Source: Actinomadura sp. KC06
GTDB lineage: Bacteria > Actinomycetota > Actinomycetes > Streptosporangiales > Streptosporangiaceae
Assembly: GCF_004348735.1 (NCBI RefSeq)
Contig: NZ_SMKT01000031.1
Span: 1 to 64,000 of the forward strand
Direction of reading: 5' to 3'
DNA length: 64,000 nt
Shown piece after piece: positions 17,380 to 27,210 of the stretch (within the stretch, counting starts at the first letter, position 1; every line of letters begins with the position of its first letter). The position numbers and the translations under genes were made by a program. A model generated the notes under the pieces. It had not been told where the DNA came from. It made no database searches and saw only the letters and a program-made list of their open reading frames with translations.

Positions 17380-19125
17380 TCACATGCGTTCCGGGGTCGG
17401 GACGCCGAGGAGGTCGAGGCCGGTGACGAGCGTGCGCAGCGTCGCCGCGCACAGCGCCAGCCGGGATGCCTTGGTCTCCTCGTCAGGCGCCTTCAAGACC
17501 GGGCAGTTCTCGTGGAACGTCGTGTAGGCGTCCGCGACCGCGAAGACGTAGTTCGCCAGCCGGTGCGGCTCGGCCGTGTCGCCGGCCTGCTGCACGACGG
17601 TGCCGAACCGGAGCAGCTCCAGCGCCAGCGCCCGCTCGGCCGGGTGGCCGAGGACGATCGGGCCCGCCGCGTCCTGCGGGGCGACGCCGCCCTTCCGGAA
17701 GATCGACCGGATCCGCGCCGTCGCGTACTGCAGGTACGGGCCGGTCTTGCCGTGGAACGAGATCATCCGGTCGAAGTCGAAGGTGTACTCGCTGTCGCGC
17801 GCCACCGACAGGTCGGCGTACTTCACCGCGCCCATGCCCACGTCCCGGACGATCGCGACCCGGTCGGCGGCGTCGAACGAGGCGTCGTGCTGGACGTCGT
17901 CGAACGCCGCCCCGGCCCGCTCGACGGCCTCGTCCAGCAGCTCGGAGAGCTTGACGGTGCGGCCCGCCCGGGTCCGCAGGAGCTTGCCGTCGGTGCCGAG
18001 GACGCTGCCGATCTGCGCGTGCTCGGCCTGGACGTCGCCACTCAGCCAGCCGGCCTCCCGCGCGACCGCGAACACCATCTGGAAGTGCAGCGCCTGCGTC
18101 GTGCCCACCACGTAGATCATCCGGTCGACGTGCTCGGTGTCGACCCGGTACCGGATCGTCGCGAGGTCGGTGGTGGAGTAGTTGTAGCCGCCGTCGCTCT
18201 TGCGGATGATCACGGGGAGGGGCTCGCCCTCGCGTCCGGTGAACCCGGCCGGGAACGCGCACAGCGCCCCGTCGCTGATCACCGCGATGCCCTTGTCCTC
18301 CAGCTCCCGGACGGTCTGGGCGAGCAGGTCGTTGTAGAAGCTCTCGCCCTTGATGTCGTCGTCGGTGAGCGTGACGCCGAGCTGCCCGTAGACGGCGTTG
18401 AAGTACCGCTTGGACACGTCCACGAGGACGTTCCAGAGCCGCAGCGTCTCCGGGTCGCCCGCCTGGAGCGCCACGACCCGGCTCCGGGACCGGTCGGCGA
18501 ACGCCTCGTCCCCGTCGAACTTCTGCCGCGCGGCCTGGTAGAACGCGGTCAGGTCGCTGACGGACGAGTCGCCCCGCGCGGCGGCGTCCTCGCCGAGGTC
18601 GAGCAGGTGCTCGATCAGCATCCCGAACGGGGTGCCCCAGTCGCCGACATGGTTGTCGCGGACGACGTCGTGCCCGAGGAACGCCAGGATGCGGGCGATC
18701 GCGTCGCCGACGATCGTGGTCCGCAGATGGCCGACGTGCATCTCCTTCGCCACGTTCGGCGAGGAGTACTCGACCACGACCTTCTGCGGCTTGTCGGCGG
18801 GCGGGACGCCGAGCCGGTCGTCGTGCAGGATCTGCTGCGCCTCGGCGGCGATCCAGCCGTCGCTGAGCGTCAGGTTGATGAAGCCCGGGCCGCTGACCTG
18901 CACGTCCGACACCACGCCGGCGGTGTCGAGGTTCGCGACGATCTCCTCGGCCACGTCTCGCGGCTTGCGGTCCAGCTTCTTGGCCAGCGGCAGCGCCACG
19001 TTGGCCTGAAGGTCGGCGAACGACGACGGCCGGATGACCGGGTCGGCGTCCGCGTACGACGGTCCGAAGGCGGCGGCCAGCGCGGCCTGGACCCGGGCGG
19101 CGAGTAGGTGTTGCGGATCGGGCAT
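17380..19125 (-). CDS. argS: Arginyl-tRNA synthetase
   Basis: 581 residues, class I synthetase that charges tRNA-Arg. The additional N-terminal tRNA D-loop recognition domain (1-105) precedes the catalytic core with SSPNVAKEMHVGHLRTT (HVGH signature near 129-132). The KMSK region is the divergent form usual in ArgRS (GKLLRTRAGRTVKLSELL). The DALR anticodon-binding domain is C-terminal, ending with LLGVPTPERM. ATG 19125. Essential housekeeping gene, single copy in this window. Confidence 0.96.
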   Translation of the reverse strand: MPDPQHLLAARVQAALAAAFGPSYADADPVIRPSSFADLQANVALPLAKKLDRKPRDVAEEIVANLDTAGVVSDVQVSGPGFINLTLSDGWIAAEAQQILHDDRLGVPPADKPQKVVVEYSSPNVAKEMHVGHLRTTIVGDAIARILAFLGHDVVRDNHVGDWGTPFGMLIEHLLDLGEDAAARGDSSVSDLTAFYQAARQKFDGDEAFADRSRSRVVALQAGDPETLRLWNVLVDVSKRYFNAVYGQLGVTLTDDDIKGESFYNDLLAQTVRELEDKGIAVISDGALCAFPAGFTGREGEPLPVIIRKSDGGYNYSTTDLATIRYRVDTEHVDRMIYVVGTTQALHFQMVFAVAREAGWLSGDVQAEHAQIGSVLGTDGKLLRTRAGRTVKLSELLDEAVERAGAAFDDVQHDASFDAADRVAIVRDVGMGAVKYADLSVARDSEYTFDFDRMISFHGKTGPYLQYATARIRSIFRKGGVAPQDAAGPIVLGHPAERALALELLRFGTVVQQAGDTAEPHRLANYVFAVADAYTTFHENCPVLKAPDEETKASRLALCAATLRTLVTGLDLLGVPTPERM

Positions 19126-19200
19126 GTTCCAAGGCTATCGGCGTCGCGCCAGGACCCGGACCTGGTTTTCGCCGCGCCCGGCGCCGCGTCCGCGCCGCGC

Positions 19201-20349
19201 CTAAGCGCCGGCCGGGGGTTCCTTGGCCTCGGGCGCGTCCGGTTCCTTCGCGGACGCCTCGGCGCCGTCGCGGTCGGCGTGCGTCGTCCGGCGGCCGAAC
19301 CTGGACGTGCGGGTCAGCGCGACCTGCTCGCGGATCCGCTCGACGATCCGCCCGGCGGCGAGCCGGTGCGCCAGCTCGCACGCCGACGTGATCGCGCGGG
19401 CCTGCGAGGCGCCGTGCGCGATCACGACCGTGCCGTTCAGGCCGAGCAGGACGCCGCCGCCGTAGGTGTCCGGGTCGAGCCGGTCCCGCAGGTCCTGGAG
19501 GCGGCGACGCTGGAGCAGCGCGCCGAGCCGGGCCGCCGCGCCGTCCGACATCACGTCGCGGACCTCGGTGAACGCCGTCCGGATCGTGCCCTCCATGGTC
19601 TTGAGCGCGACGTTGCCGGTGAACCCGTCGGCGACGACGACGTCCACCCGTCCGCTCAGCAGGTCGTGGCCCTCGACGTTCCCCGCGAACTCGATGCCGT
19701 GGCTGCCTCCGGCGAGCAGCTCATGGGCGCGTTTCGTCAGCTTGCCGCCCTTGCCCGGCTCGGCGCCGATGTTGAGGAGCCCGACCGTGGGCCGGTCCAG
19801 GCCCAGCAGGATCTGCGCGTAGGCGGTGCCGAGCGCCGCGTACTGGACGAGGCCCTCCGGCTTGACGTCCGTGGTGGCGCCCGCGTCCAGCAGGATCGTC
19901 GGGCGCGGACGCGTCGGCAGCGTCACCGCGATCGCCGGGCGCATCACGCCCTGCTGGCCCTTCAGCCGCAGCCGCGACGTCGCCACCACCCCGGCGGTGC
20001 CGCCTGCCGACACCAGCGCCGACGCCCGCCCCTGCCTGATCAGATGGCAGGCGATCGCGATGGAGGAGCGGGGCTTGCGCCAGCTCGCCAGCGCGCCCTC
20101 GCCCATGTCCAGGGCCTCGTCGGCGTGCACGATCGGGATCTTGCCCATGAAGCCGTGCCGGTCGAGTTCCCGGCGGATCCGCGGGGCCTGCCCGACGAGC
20201 ACCAGCCGGACGCCGTGCTCGCGGGAGGCGTCCACCGCGCCCGCGATGATCTCCCCGGGGGCGTGGTCGCCGCCCATCGTGTCGACGGCGATCGGCAGCG
20301 GACGCACGGTCGCCCCGGGATGAGGCGGCGTCGTCCCAGTGCCGGTCAT
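19201..20349 (-). CDS. plsX: Phosphate acyltransferase PlsX
   Basis: 382 residues. Converts acyl-ACP and phosphate to acyl-phosphate, the first step of phospholipid synthesis with PlsY. Typical motifs: IAVDTMGGDHAPGEII near the start, GEGALASWRKP.SS, SAGGTAGVVA, VGLLNIGAEPGKG, NVEGHDLLSGRVDVVVADGFTGNV and GGGVLLGLNGTVVIAHG. The last 40 residues are a charged, acidic and proline-rich extension beyond the usual end. ATG 20349 has GGAG 6 nt upstream. Unlike in many bacteria it is not next to rpmF or acpP here. Confidence 0.9.
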   Translation of the reverse strand: MTGTGTTPPHPGATVRPLPIAVDTMGGDHAPGEIIAGAVDASREHGVRLVLVGQAPRIRRELDRHGFMGKIPIVHADEALDMGEGALASWRKPRSSIAIACHLIRQGRASALVSAGGTAGVVATSRLRLKGQQGVMRPAIAVTLPTRPRPTILLDAGATTDVKPEGLVQYAALGTAYAQILLGLDRPTVGLLNIGAEPGKGGKLTKRAHELLAGGSHGIEFAGNVEGHDLLSGRVDVVVADGFTGNVALKTMEGTIRTAFTEVRDVMSDGAAARLGALLQRRRLQDLRDRLDPDTYGGGVLLGLNGTVVIAHGASQARAITSACELAHRLAAGRIVERIREQVALTRTSRFGRRTTHADRDGAEASAKEPDAPEAKEPPAGA

Positions 20350-20375
20350 GGCCGCTCCAGGAGGGGTGAAGGGAA

Positions 20376-20409
20376 ATGCGATGCGCCGTGACGACGCAGC
20401 TCATCGCAT
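20376..20409. promoter_or_regulatory. Inverted repeat upstream of plsX
   Basis: 8-bp perfect arms ATGCGATG (20376-20383) and CATCGCAT (20402-20409), 18-nt spacer, starting 27 bp upstream of the plsX ATG. It could be a regulator site or a leader hairpin; nothing identifies the ligand or protein. Confidence 0.3.
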
Positions 20410-20468
20410 CGTAGGACGTTCCCTCACCCGTCTTGACGGTGCCGGGCCGGAGGTGGCGATCGTCACCC

Positions 20469-20888
20469 TCAGCCGTCCTGCGTGTCGCAGTCCGCGCCCA
20501 GGCACGACACGTTCTCCACGAGCGGCTGCCCGTCCACGAGGATCGTGTAGTAGCTCTTGTCCGTCTCCTGCTCGCCGCTGCCGATGACCTCGACCGGCTT
20601 CTTGTCGGACGTCGTCCCGGTGCAGGACACGCGCATCTTCGTCTTCGTCCAGCCGGGCAGGTCCTCGCATTTCAGCGGGGACGCCAGCGTCACGCCGCGC
20701 TTCTGCAGCTCGGCCGCCGCCGTCGCGGGCATCGCCTTGCGCAGCGCGGACTGCGTCTGGTACTTCAGCTCATCGCCGCCGGTCACCACGAACGCCACAC
20801 CGCCGCCCACCAGGACGAGCACGAGCAGCGCGGCGGAACCCAGGATCAGGGCCTTCTTGCGGTTCGTGCCCATGACCCGGCGACTCAT
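20469..20888 (-). CDS. Membrane-anchored DUF4333-like protein
   Basis: 139 residues. A short basic N-terminus (MSRRVMGTNRKK) is followed by one strong transmembrane segment (about 13-36), so the remaining 100 residues lie outside the membrane. The outside part has the Cys-containing pattern of small DUF4333-type exported domains (LKCEDLPGW, MRVSCTGTTSDKKPVEV, and a final C-x4-C). ATG 20888; the ATG 15 nt further in is an alternative. It resembles the lipoprotein encoded next to it at 21008 in layout and Cys spacing, so the two look like paralogues. Function unknown. Confidence 0.65.
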   Translation of the reverse strand: MSRRVMGTNRKKALILGSAALLVLVLVGGGVAFVVTGGDELKYQTQSALRKAMPATAAAELQKRGVTLASPLKCEDLPGWTKTKMRVSCTGTTSDKKPVEVIGSGEQETDKSYYTILVDGQPLVENVSCLGADCDTQDG

Positions 20889-20906
20889 CTCCACGGCCTT
20901 GCGACG

Positions 20907-20935
20907 TATATCCACACCAGCAACGTCACCGACAG
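20907..20935 (-). promoter_or_regulatory. Possible promoter of the DUF4333-like gene
   Basis: On the minus strand CTGTCG (20935-20930) and GATATA (20912-20907) are 17 bp apart, resembling a SigA-type -35/-10 pair, 19 bp before the ATG at 20888. Weak matches but good spacing. Confidence 0.3.
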
Positions 20936-21007
20936 TGCGTGGGCATATGCGTTGGGTGGTTGATTTTTCCGCTCCGTATGCGGATTCGTTGCTCTGCCAG
21001 CGCTTTG

Positions 21008-21364
21008 TCAGCGCTTTCCGCAGCCCAGGGAGAGGCAGTTCTTGCGCAGCACTTCGCGTCCGGCGACGGTGACGACGTAGGACTCGCGTGGACGGACGGT
21101 GTCCGCGTTGTAGGCGACGCCGCGCACGATGACCGGTTCGCTGGTCTGGGTCAGGGCCGTGCAGTTCACGCGCACAACCGAGTCGGCGCTGGTCTGCGGC
21201 GTCGTGCACAGGGGACGCTCTTGCAGTTCGATGCCCTGCCGTTGCAGCTCGTTCTCGACGCCGTCGCTGACGGCGTTGCGGTACGCCCCTTCGGAAATCC
21301 GCTGCGTCACCTCGCACCCGGCGACCAGGGGCAGGGCGAGGAGCACGGCCAGGACTTTCTTCAC
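21008..21364 (-). CDS. Small lipoprotein, DUF4333-like
   Basis: 118 residues. Signal peptide VKKVLAVLLALPLVAGC with a lipobox LVAG|C at residue 17, so the mature protein is probably a lipid-anchored surface protein. The rest contains four further cysteines (LCTTPQ, RVNCTA, KNCLSLGC) placed as in the neighbouring 139-residue protein. GTG 21364 is preceded by GGAGA and overlaps the stop of the alpha/beta hydrolase gene by 4 nt (GTGA), so it belongs to the DUF998-hydrolase-lipoprotein operon. Function unknown. Confidence 0.7.
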   Translation of the reverse strand: MKKVLAVLLALPLVAGCEVTQRISEGAYRNAVSDGVENELQRQGIELQERPLCTTPQTSADSVVRVNCTALTQTSEPVIVRGVAYNADTVRPRESYVVTVAGREVLRKNCLSLGCGKR

Positions 21365-22233
21365 GCTGTCTCCGACGACGCTTGGTGGATCTCGGACACC
21401 GCGTCGGCGAGCACGTCGGGCCGGTCGAGCGGGACCATGTGCAGGGCGTCCGGCAGTTCGACCTGGCGGCCGTGCGGGGTCATCGCGGCGAGCTCCGCAT
21501 GGCCCTCGGCCCATTCGCGCCGCTTCTCGGGGGTGTCGAGGTCCCCGAGCGCGGTGACGACCACCAGGGGGACGGGCGGGAACGGGCGGCGGTCGCGGAG
21601 CCGCGCCAGGTCGGCGGCCATCTCCCGGTAGGCGATCTCCTCCGCGATGACCGTGCCGATCACCGTTCCGCGCCGGTAGACGGACCGGACGACCTCGTCC
21701 GGGACGGCCTCGCCGCGGCGGCTGGTGCGGCGGAGGATCTGCCGGCGTCCGAACGGCCCGGCGACCGTCGCGAGCCGGGTCGCGCCGAGCACCGCGCCGG
21801 TCGCCGCCGCCAGCGGGGTCAGCACCGCCCCGAGCCGGGGGACCGTCGCCCCAGGACGGACGCGCTCGCAGCTCGGATCGGCGAGCACCACCCCGAGGAC
21901 GCGCTCGGGCGACGTCCTGGCCAGCGCCTCGGCGGGGAACGCGGCCATCGAGTGCGCGACGACGATCACCGGCCGTCCGGCCCGCTCCGCCAGCGCCTCC
22001 ATGATCGCGGTGTCGCGGCGCAGCGTGGGCCGGGAGGCCGCGGCCGGGCTGAGGCCCAGGCCCGGACGGTCGAACACGGTGATCCGGTACCCGTCGCGGA
22101 GGAGCTCGACGGTCGGGTCCCAGTCGAACCAGGCGCCGCCCAGCCCGGACGTCAGCAGCAGCGGGACGCCGTCCACCGGCCCGGACTCGACGACGTGCAC
22201 CTGCTCCCCGCCCGCGTTCACGATCTCGGTCAC
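21361..22233 (-). CDS. Alpha/beta hydrolase
   Basis: 290 residues, single alpha/beta hydrolase domain. Oxyanion region LTSGLGGAWFDW, nucleophile serine in VVAHSMAAFPAEAL (G replaced by A-H-S-M), acid in VTALGDLDTPEKR and the catalytic histidine in DALHMVPLDRPDVLADAV. GTG 22233 overlaps the DUF998 gene stop (GTGA) and the gene end overlaps the lipoprotein start likewise. Likely an esterase or related enzyme with unknown substrate. Confidence 0.82.
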   Translation of the reverse strand: MTEIVNAGGEQVHVVESGPVDGVPLLLTSGLGGAWFDWDPTVELLRDGYRITVFDRPGLGLSPAAASRPTLRRDTAIMEALAERAGRPVIVVAHSMAAFPAEALARTSPERVLGVVLADPSCERVRPGATVPRLGAVLTPLAAATGAVLGATRLATVAGPFGRRQILRRTSRRGEAVPDEVVRSVYRRGTVIGTVIAEEIAYREMAADLARLRDRRPFPPVPLVVVTALGDLDTPEKRREWAEGHAELAAMTPHGRQVELPDALHMVPLDRPDVLADAVSEIHQASSETA

Positions 22234-22949
22234 GCGCGTGCCTTGTCTCTCGCCATCGCCGCGGGCCCGGCGGCGTGCGGTGCGCCGCGCCGGTCGGCGC
22301 GCAGCGCCCAGGCGATGAGGAGGAGCCCCAGGCACAGGGCGCCGACCTGCGTGCGCTGAACGGCCCCGAGCCACTGCCCCGTGAACATCGCCGCCATCAT
22401 GGCCGCCGCGAGCACCGCCTCCGCCAGCGCGAGCGGCAGGCCCCAGCGGGCGAGGGCGGGCCACCATCCGTACCGGCGGGCGGCGAGGGACAGCAGCAGC
22501 AGCGCGGCCACCCCGCAGATGACCACGCCGCTGCTCGTCACCGCGTGGAACTCGTGGGAGAACGACACGTGCGCCGAGCGTTCCCGCAGGGCGCACCAGG
22601 TCGCCCGGCTGGGGGCGCAGTCCAGCGGGAAGGAGGCGTCGCCGACGGCGCAGACGCCGAACAGGCCGAGGAGCGTCCATCCGGCGGTGGCGAGGGGCCT
22701 GCGCCGGAGCGCGCGGAGCGCCCCGGCCGCCACGATGATCGCCAGGACGCCGGTGAGGAGGTCCCCGCCGCCGAAGACGGCGCGGTACGGCTGGTCGGCG
22801 GCCGAGAGCTCGCTCACGTAGCCGTTGAAGACGTCGAGGTCGGGGCCGAGCAGGCCCTCCAGGAGGAACGTGGCGTAGGTGATCGCCGCCGCGGCCGCCA
22901 GGACGGCCACGGGGGCGGGGACGGCGCCCGGTCCATCGTCGGCGTCCAC
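22230..22949 (-). CDS. DUF998 membrane protein
   Basis: 239 residues with six predicted membrane segments. The luminal loop motif FNGYVSELSAADQPYRAVF followed by GGDLLTGVLAII, and the later DASFPLDCAPS and HEFHAVTS, are typical of DUF998. These proteins are of unknown function; the conserved Asp, Cys and His residues would face outside. First gene of an operon with the hydrolase and a lipoprotein, joined by 4-nt overlaps. Its promoter must lie in the 382-bp spacer shared with the divergent kamA-like gene. Confidence 0.78.
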   Translation of the reverse strand: MDADDGPGAVPAPVAVLAAAAAITYATFLLEGLLGPDLDVFNGYVSELSAADQPYRAVFGGGDLLTGVLAIIVAAGALRALRRRPLATAGWTLLGLFGVCAVGDASFPLDCAPSRATWCALRERSAHVSFSHEFHAVTSSGVVICGVAALLLLSLAARRYGWWPALARWGLPLALAEAVLAAAMMAAMFTGQWLGAVQRTQVGALCLGLLLIAWALRADRRGAPHAAGPAAMARDKARA

Positions 22950-23331
22950 GAGCCCCTCCCGCCGTTCGGTCCTCGCCGGTCCGCCCAGTATTTCCGAAGA
23001 TCGCGACGTGGCGTGACGGGAGGCGGAGATCGGGCGCGTTCCAGGCGCGTCCGGGACGCGGCCTGCGCCATCTGACGTCGCAGAGTCTCGTGACGCAGAA
23101 GTTAACGTGCCGTTGTCGTTGTACTAGGGGCGGGACGTCCACGATGATGTCGGGGCGATTTGTCGGGATCGTCCTTGACCAGCTTTTGTTCCTACCGGTC
23201 AGGGGGCATCAATTCGGCATGAACCCGTGTTGAAGGGTTGAATAGGGGGTGTCCTGAGCAGTTCCGATCACGGTCCGTGACGCCGCATCTCAGGGGTGCG
23301 CCTCCCCGCTGACAGCAAGGAGTACCAACAC
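22950..23331. other. 382-bp divergent intergenic region
   Basis: Separates the DUF998 operon from the KamA gene. No credible ORF. It holds a TTGACC (23175-23180) that could be a -35 element without a good -10, an AT-richer stretch at 23181-23245, and a structured segment at 23253-23307 described separately. Confidence 0.6.
23253..23307 (+). promoter_or_regulatory. Structured leader or operator upstream of KamA gene
   Basis: CCTGAG (23253-23258) can pair with CTCAGG (23289-23294) and encloses the palindrome TCACGGTCCGTGA (23268-23280). A further GGGG (23293-23296) / CCCC (23304-23307) alternative stem competes with the first. The ribosome binding site AAGGAG follows at 23318. This could be a cis-regulatory RNA or simply an operator; it matches no riboswitch I recognise. 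Confidence 0.3.
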
Positions 23332-24648
<1,317 letters not shown>

Positions 24649-24696
24649 CGCTGAACGGCGTGCCCGGACGACCGACTCCGGGCACGCCGTTCAGCG
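24649..24696. terminator. 20-bp perfect hairpin, bidirectional terminator
   Basis: The arms 24649-24668 and 24677-24696 pair perfectly over 20 bp with an 8-nt loop. The left arm begins directly after the KamA stop codon; the right arm contains the stop codon (24691-24693) of the convergent MFS gene. The strongest stem in the window; no U-tract. Confidence 0.75.
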
Positions 24697-25881
24697 CAGA
24701 TACCGGTACAGAGCCAGGCTGACCGCGATGGCCGCCGCGCCGCAGATCGCGATCACGCGTCCCGGCGCGGCGAACTCGGCCAGCGCCCCCGCCGCGGCGA
24801 TCCCGAGGGCCTGGCCGGTCATGAGCCCGGTGTTGGCGAGCCCCATCGTCTGCCCCTGGATCTCCTCCGGAACCGCGTCCGCCAACCGCCGCTGGACGGT
24901 CAGCTCGTAGCTCAGCCCGCACGTGGTCGCCAACATCAGCAGGCATGCCGCAACGAGACCGGGACCGAGCACAAAGAACAACAGCGGCATCCCGGTCAGC
25001 AGCGCTAGCGGCAGCGTCAGCCGCGACCGCAGTCCGGCAGGCACAAGACGACCCACCACAAGGTTCCCCAGCCCCATCCCGACGGCCGCAGCGGCGAGGA
25101 TCAACCCCGCCGACCCGGCCTGGCCGAGGCCCGTCGCGTACGGGACCAGCACGCCCTCCGCCCCCACCGACATGGCGATCGGGAGCCAGACGGCCAGCAG
25201 CAGGCCGCGCGTCGTCCGTCCGCCCAGCAGGACCCGGTTCACCCGCCACGTCTCCCGCAACATCCCGGACGAGCCGCCCCGCTTCATGATCGTGTCCGGC
25301 AGCCCGAGATGGGCGATCAGAGCCGCCAGCGCGGCCGTCCCCGCCGCGAGCCAGAGCGTCCCGGACGGCGTCAGCACCGACAGCAGCAGCCCCCCGGCGC
25401 CCTGCCCCGCCACCTGCGAGCACGCCGCCGTCATCGTGAACAGCGACCGTCCCAGCACGTACCGGTCGCCCGGCAGCAGGACGGGCAGCCTGCCCTGCAC
25501 CGCCGCCGACCCGACCGGCGCGAACAGCCCGACAATGACAAGCAGCAAGATCGTCACCGAGAGCGGCACGACGTCCAGCGCGAACACGGCGATCACCGCG
25601 AACCGCAGCAGATGGAACGCGGTCAGAAGCCGCCGGCCCGGCACCCGATCCGCAAGCGACAGCAGGAACGCGCCGCCCACCACGTACGGCAGCATCCCGG
25701 CGCCGAACACGACCGCCGCCGCGAGCGACGAGCCCGTCTCTTCATAGGTCAGCACCGACAGCGCGATGATCCGGATCGCCTCGCCCCCGGCCTGCAACGT
25801 CTGCAACGCGAACAGGACCCGGAACTCAGGCACGCCGAACACGTCGCGATACCGCGCGGACGCCACGGGGGGAGCGCTCAT
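24691..25881 (-). CDS. MFS transporter
   Basis: 396 residues with twelve predicted membrane helices. The N-terminal RYRDVFGVPEFRVLFALQ and the loop SLADRVPGRRLLTAFHLLR after helix 2 are typical of the drug-efflux-like MFS group found in actinomycetes; a second half-like DAVPEEIQGQTMGLAN loop is present. ATG 25881 has only a weak ribosome binding site. It faces a degraded HTH regulator gene 56 bp away, an arrangement usual for regulator/efflux pairs. Cargo unknown. Confidence 0.82.
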   Translation of the reverse strand: MSAPPVASARYRDVFGVPEFRVLFALQTLQAGGEAIRIIALSVLTYEETGSSLAAAVVFGAGMLPYVVGGAFLLSLADRVPGRRLLTAFHLLRFAVIAVFALDVVPLSVTILLLVIVGLFAPVGSAAVQGRLPVLLPGDRYVLGRSLFTMTAACSQVAGQGAGGLLLSVLTPSGTLWLAAGTAALAALIAHLGLPDTIMKRGGSSGMLRETWRVNRVLLGGRTTRGLLLAVWLPIAMSVGAEGVLVPYATGLGQAGSAGLILAAAAVGMGLGNLVVGRLVPAGLRSRLTLPLALLTGMPLLFFVLGPGLVAACLLMLATTCGLSYELTVQRRLADAVPEEIQGQTMGLANTGLMTGQALGIAAAGALAEFAAPGRVIAICGAAAIAVSLALYRYLR

Positions 25882-25937
25882 GACCGCAACTGTGCGTCCA
25901 CGCTCCCGGCACGGACAATGTTTCGGGGAGGAACGAA

Positions 25938-26401
25938 ATGAACCGAATCGAGGTGGACCAGGCCGACCTGGCGGCCAGCCGCTTCGGCGTCGCACCGCTG
26001 CTGGAGACCCTGAACGCGCTGGGCCTCGCCGCGGGCCGGGTGCCCGCCGGTCCACTAGGCCCGTGGTCTTCTCGGAACTCGGTCTCGCGGTCGAGCAGAA
26101 CTGGCCGTACACGCTGATGTACCGGGCCAGGGGAGTGGCGGCGCTCTGGGAGAGCCCGGCCCCGCGCCGCGACGACGCCCTGGCCAGGCTGCTCGGCCGC
26201 ACTCGCGCCGACCTGCTGCGGCTGCTCGCCGAACCGGCCACGACGACGTGGCTGAGCGCCCGGCTCCGGATGAGCCTCGGCGGGATCGGCGACCACCTCG
26301 CGGTCCTCTACGCGTCCGGGCTCGTCACCCGGCAACGCAGCGGCAGATCCGTCCTCTACCGGCGGACCGCGGTCGGGGACATGCTGGTCGGTGCGGTCTG
26401 A
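25938..26401 (+). pseudogene. Remnant of a winged-helix (DUF5937/ArsR-type) regulator
   Basis: Two pieces of one family in different frames. From ATG 25938 the product reads MNRIEVDQADLAASRFGVAP, a start typical of DUF5937-ArsR regulators, and continues to about 26055. After that the family's later part appears in another frame: VVFSELGLAVEQNWPYTLMY, RGVAALWESPAP, LARLLGRTRADLLRLL and a clear winged helix (SARLRMSLGGIGDHLAVLYASGLVTRQRSGRSVLYRR) up to the stop at 26401. Full-length relatives are about 300-330 residues, so roughly 150 residues are deleted at the junction near 26040-26070, with a frame change. It faces the MFS gene it presumably once controlled. The 3' end overlaps the AraC gene by 46 bp. 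Confidence 0.7.
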
Positions 26402-27180
26402 TGGCGGCCGGGGGTGTGGCCGTATTCCTTGGTGAAGGCCGTGATGAAGGCGGACGGGCTTGCGTAGCCGACCTGGTGGGCGACCTTGGTCACCGGGTGG
26501 GAGTTCAGGAGTACGCGGGCGGCGCTCAGGCGTAGGCGGGTGCGCCATTGGGTGTAGGGCATGCCGAATTCGCGGACGAAGTCGCGCTGCAGGGTCTTGA
26601 CGCTGACGCGCAGGTGCTCCGCCCATTCGTCGAGGCGGGTCGGGTCGGCGGGGTCGTGGGAGAGGGCGCGGGCGACGGTCAGCGCGAAGCCGGTGCCGTG
26701 GACGTCCGGTGACGGCGGGACGGTGTGCGGCGCGGCGAGGCCGGTCAGGATGCGGCGGCGGGCATTGAGCGCGGTGGTCTCGTCGCAGCCGCGGCGCGCG
26801 ATCGTCTCGATGAGCCGTGCGGCCTCGTCGTCGATCGTCGCCGGGCCGGCGCGCAGGGCGTCCAGCGCGGGCGGCACCTCGCGCAGGCAGATCCGGTAGA
26901 CGGTCTGCCGGTCGCCCGCGCGCACCTCGTGGCTCACCGCGCGCCTCACCCAGAACGCCTCGCCGGGCCCGGTGAACCGGATGGACGAGCCGTGCAGCGT
27001 CGCGAGGACGCCGTCCGGGGACCAGTAGAGCTGGTGCAGGAAGTCGTCGCGGCTCTCGCCGAAGGTGAGCCCGCCCGACGAGCGGTACTTGAGCAGGAGG
27101 ATCCCGCCGGGCGCGCCGAGGCCGTAGCCGTACTCCTCGCAGGACTCGGGATCGTGACCGAGCTGACGTGTGACCGGCAC
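26356..27180 (-). CDS. AraC-family transcriptional regulator
   Basis: 274 residues: N-terminal cupin-like sensory part (about 15-125) and C-terminal AraC HTH (about 170-255; LDEWAEHLRVSVKTLQRDFVRE and KVAHQVGYASPSAFITAFTKEYG). An in-frame GTG at 27207 lies next to the iron box and has no ribosome binding site; GTG 27180 has AGAGG 7 nt upstream and is preferred. It is divergent from the siderophore uptake operon across a single iron box, so it probably is an iron- or ferri-siderophore-responsive activator of that operon, as known for AraC regulators of this kind. Confidence 0.85.
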   Translation of the reverse strand: MPVTRQLGHDPESCEEYGYGLGAPGGILLLKYRSSGGLTFGESRDDFLHQLYWSPDGVLATLHGSSIRFTGPGEAFWVRRAVSHEVRAGDRQTVYRICLREVPPALDALRAGPATIDDEAARLIETIARRGCDETTALNARRRILTGLAAPHTVPPSPDVHGTGFALTVARALSHDPADPTRLDEWAEHLRVSVKTLQRDFVREFGMPYTQWRTRLRLSAARVLLNSHPVTKVAHQVGYASPSAFITAFTKEYGHTPGRHQTAPTSMSPTAVRR

Positions 27181-27210
27181 AGGATGTCCTCTCAGCGATA
27201 TGGGCACGGG

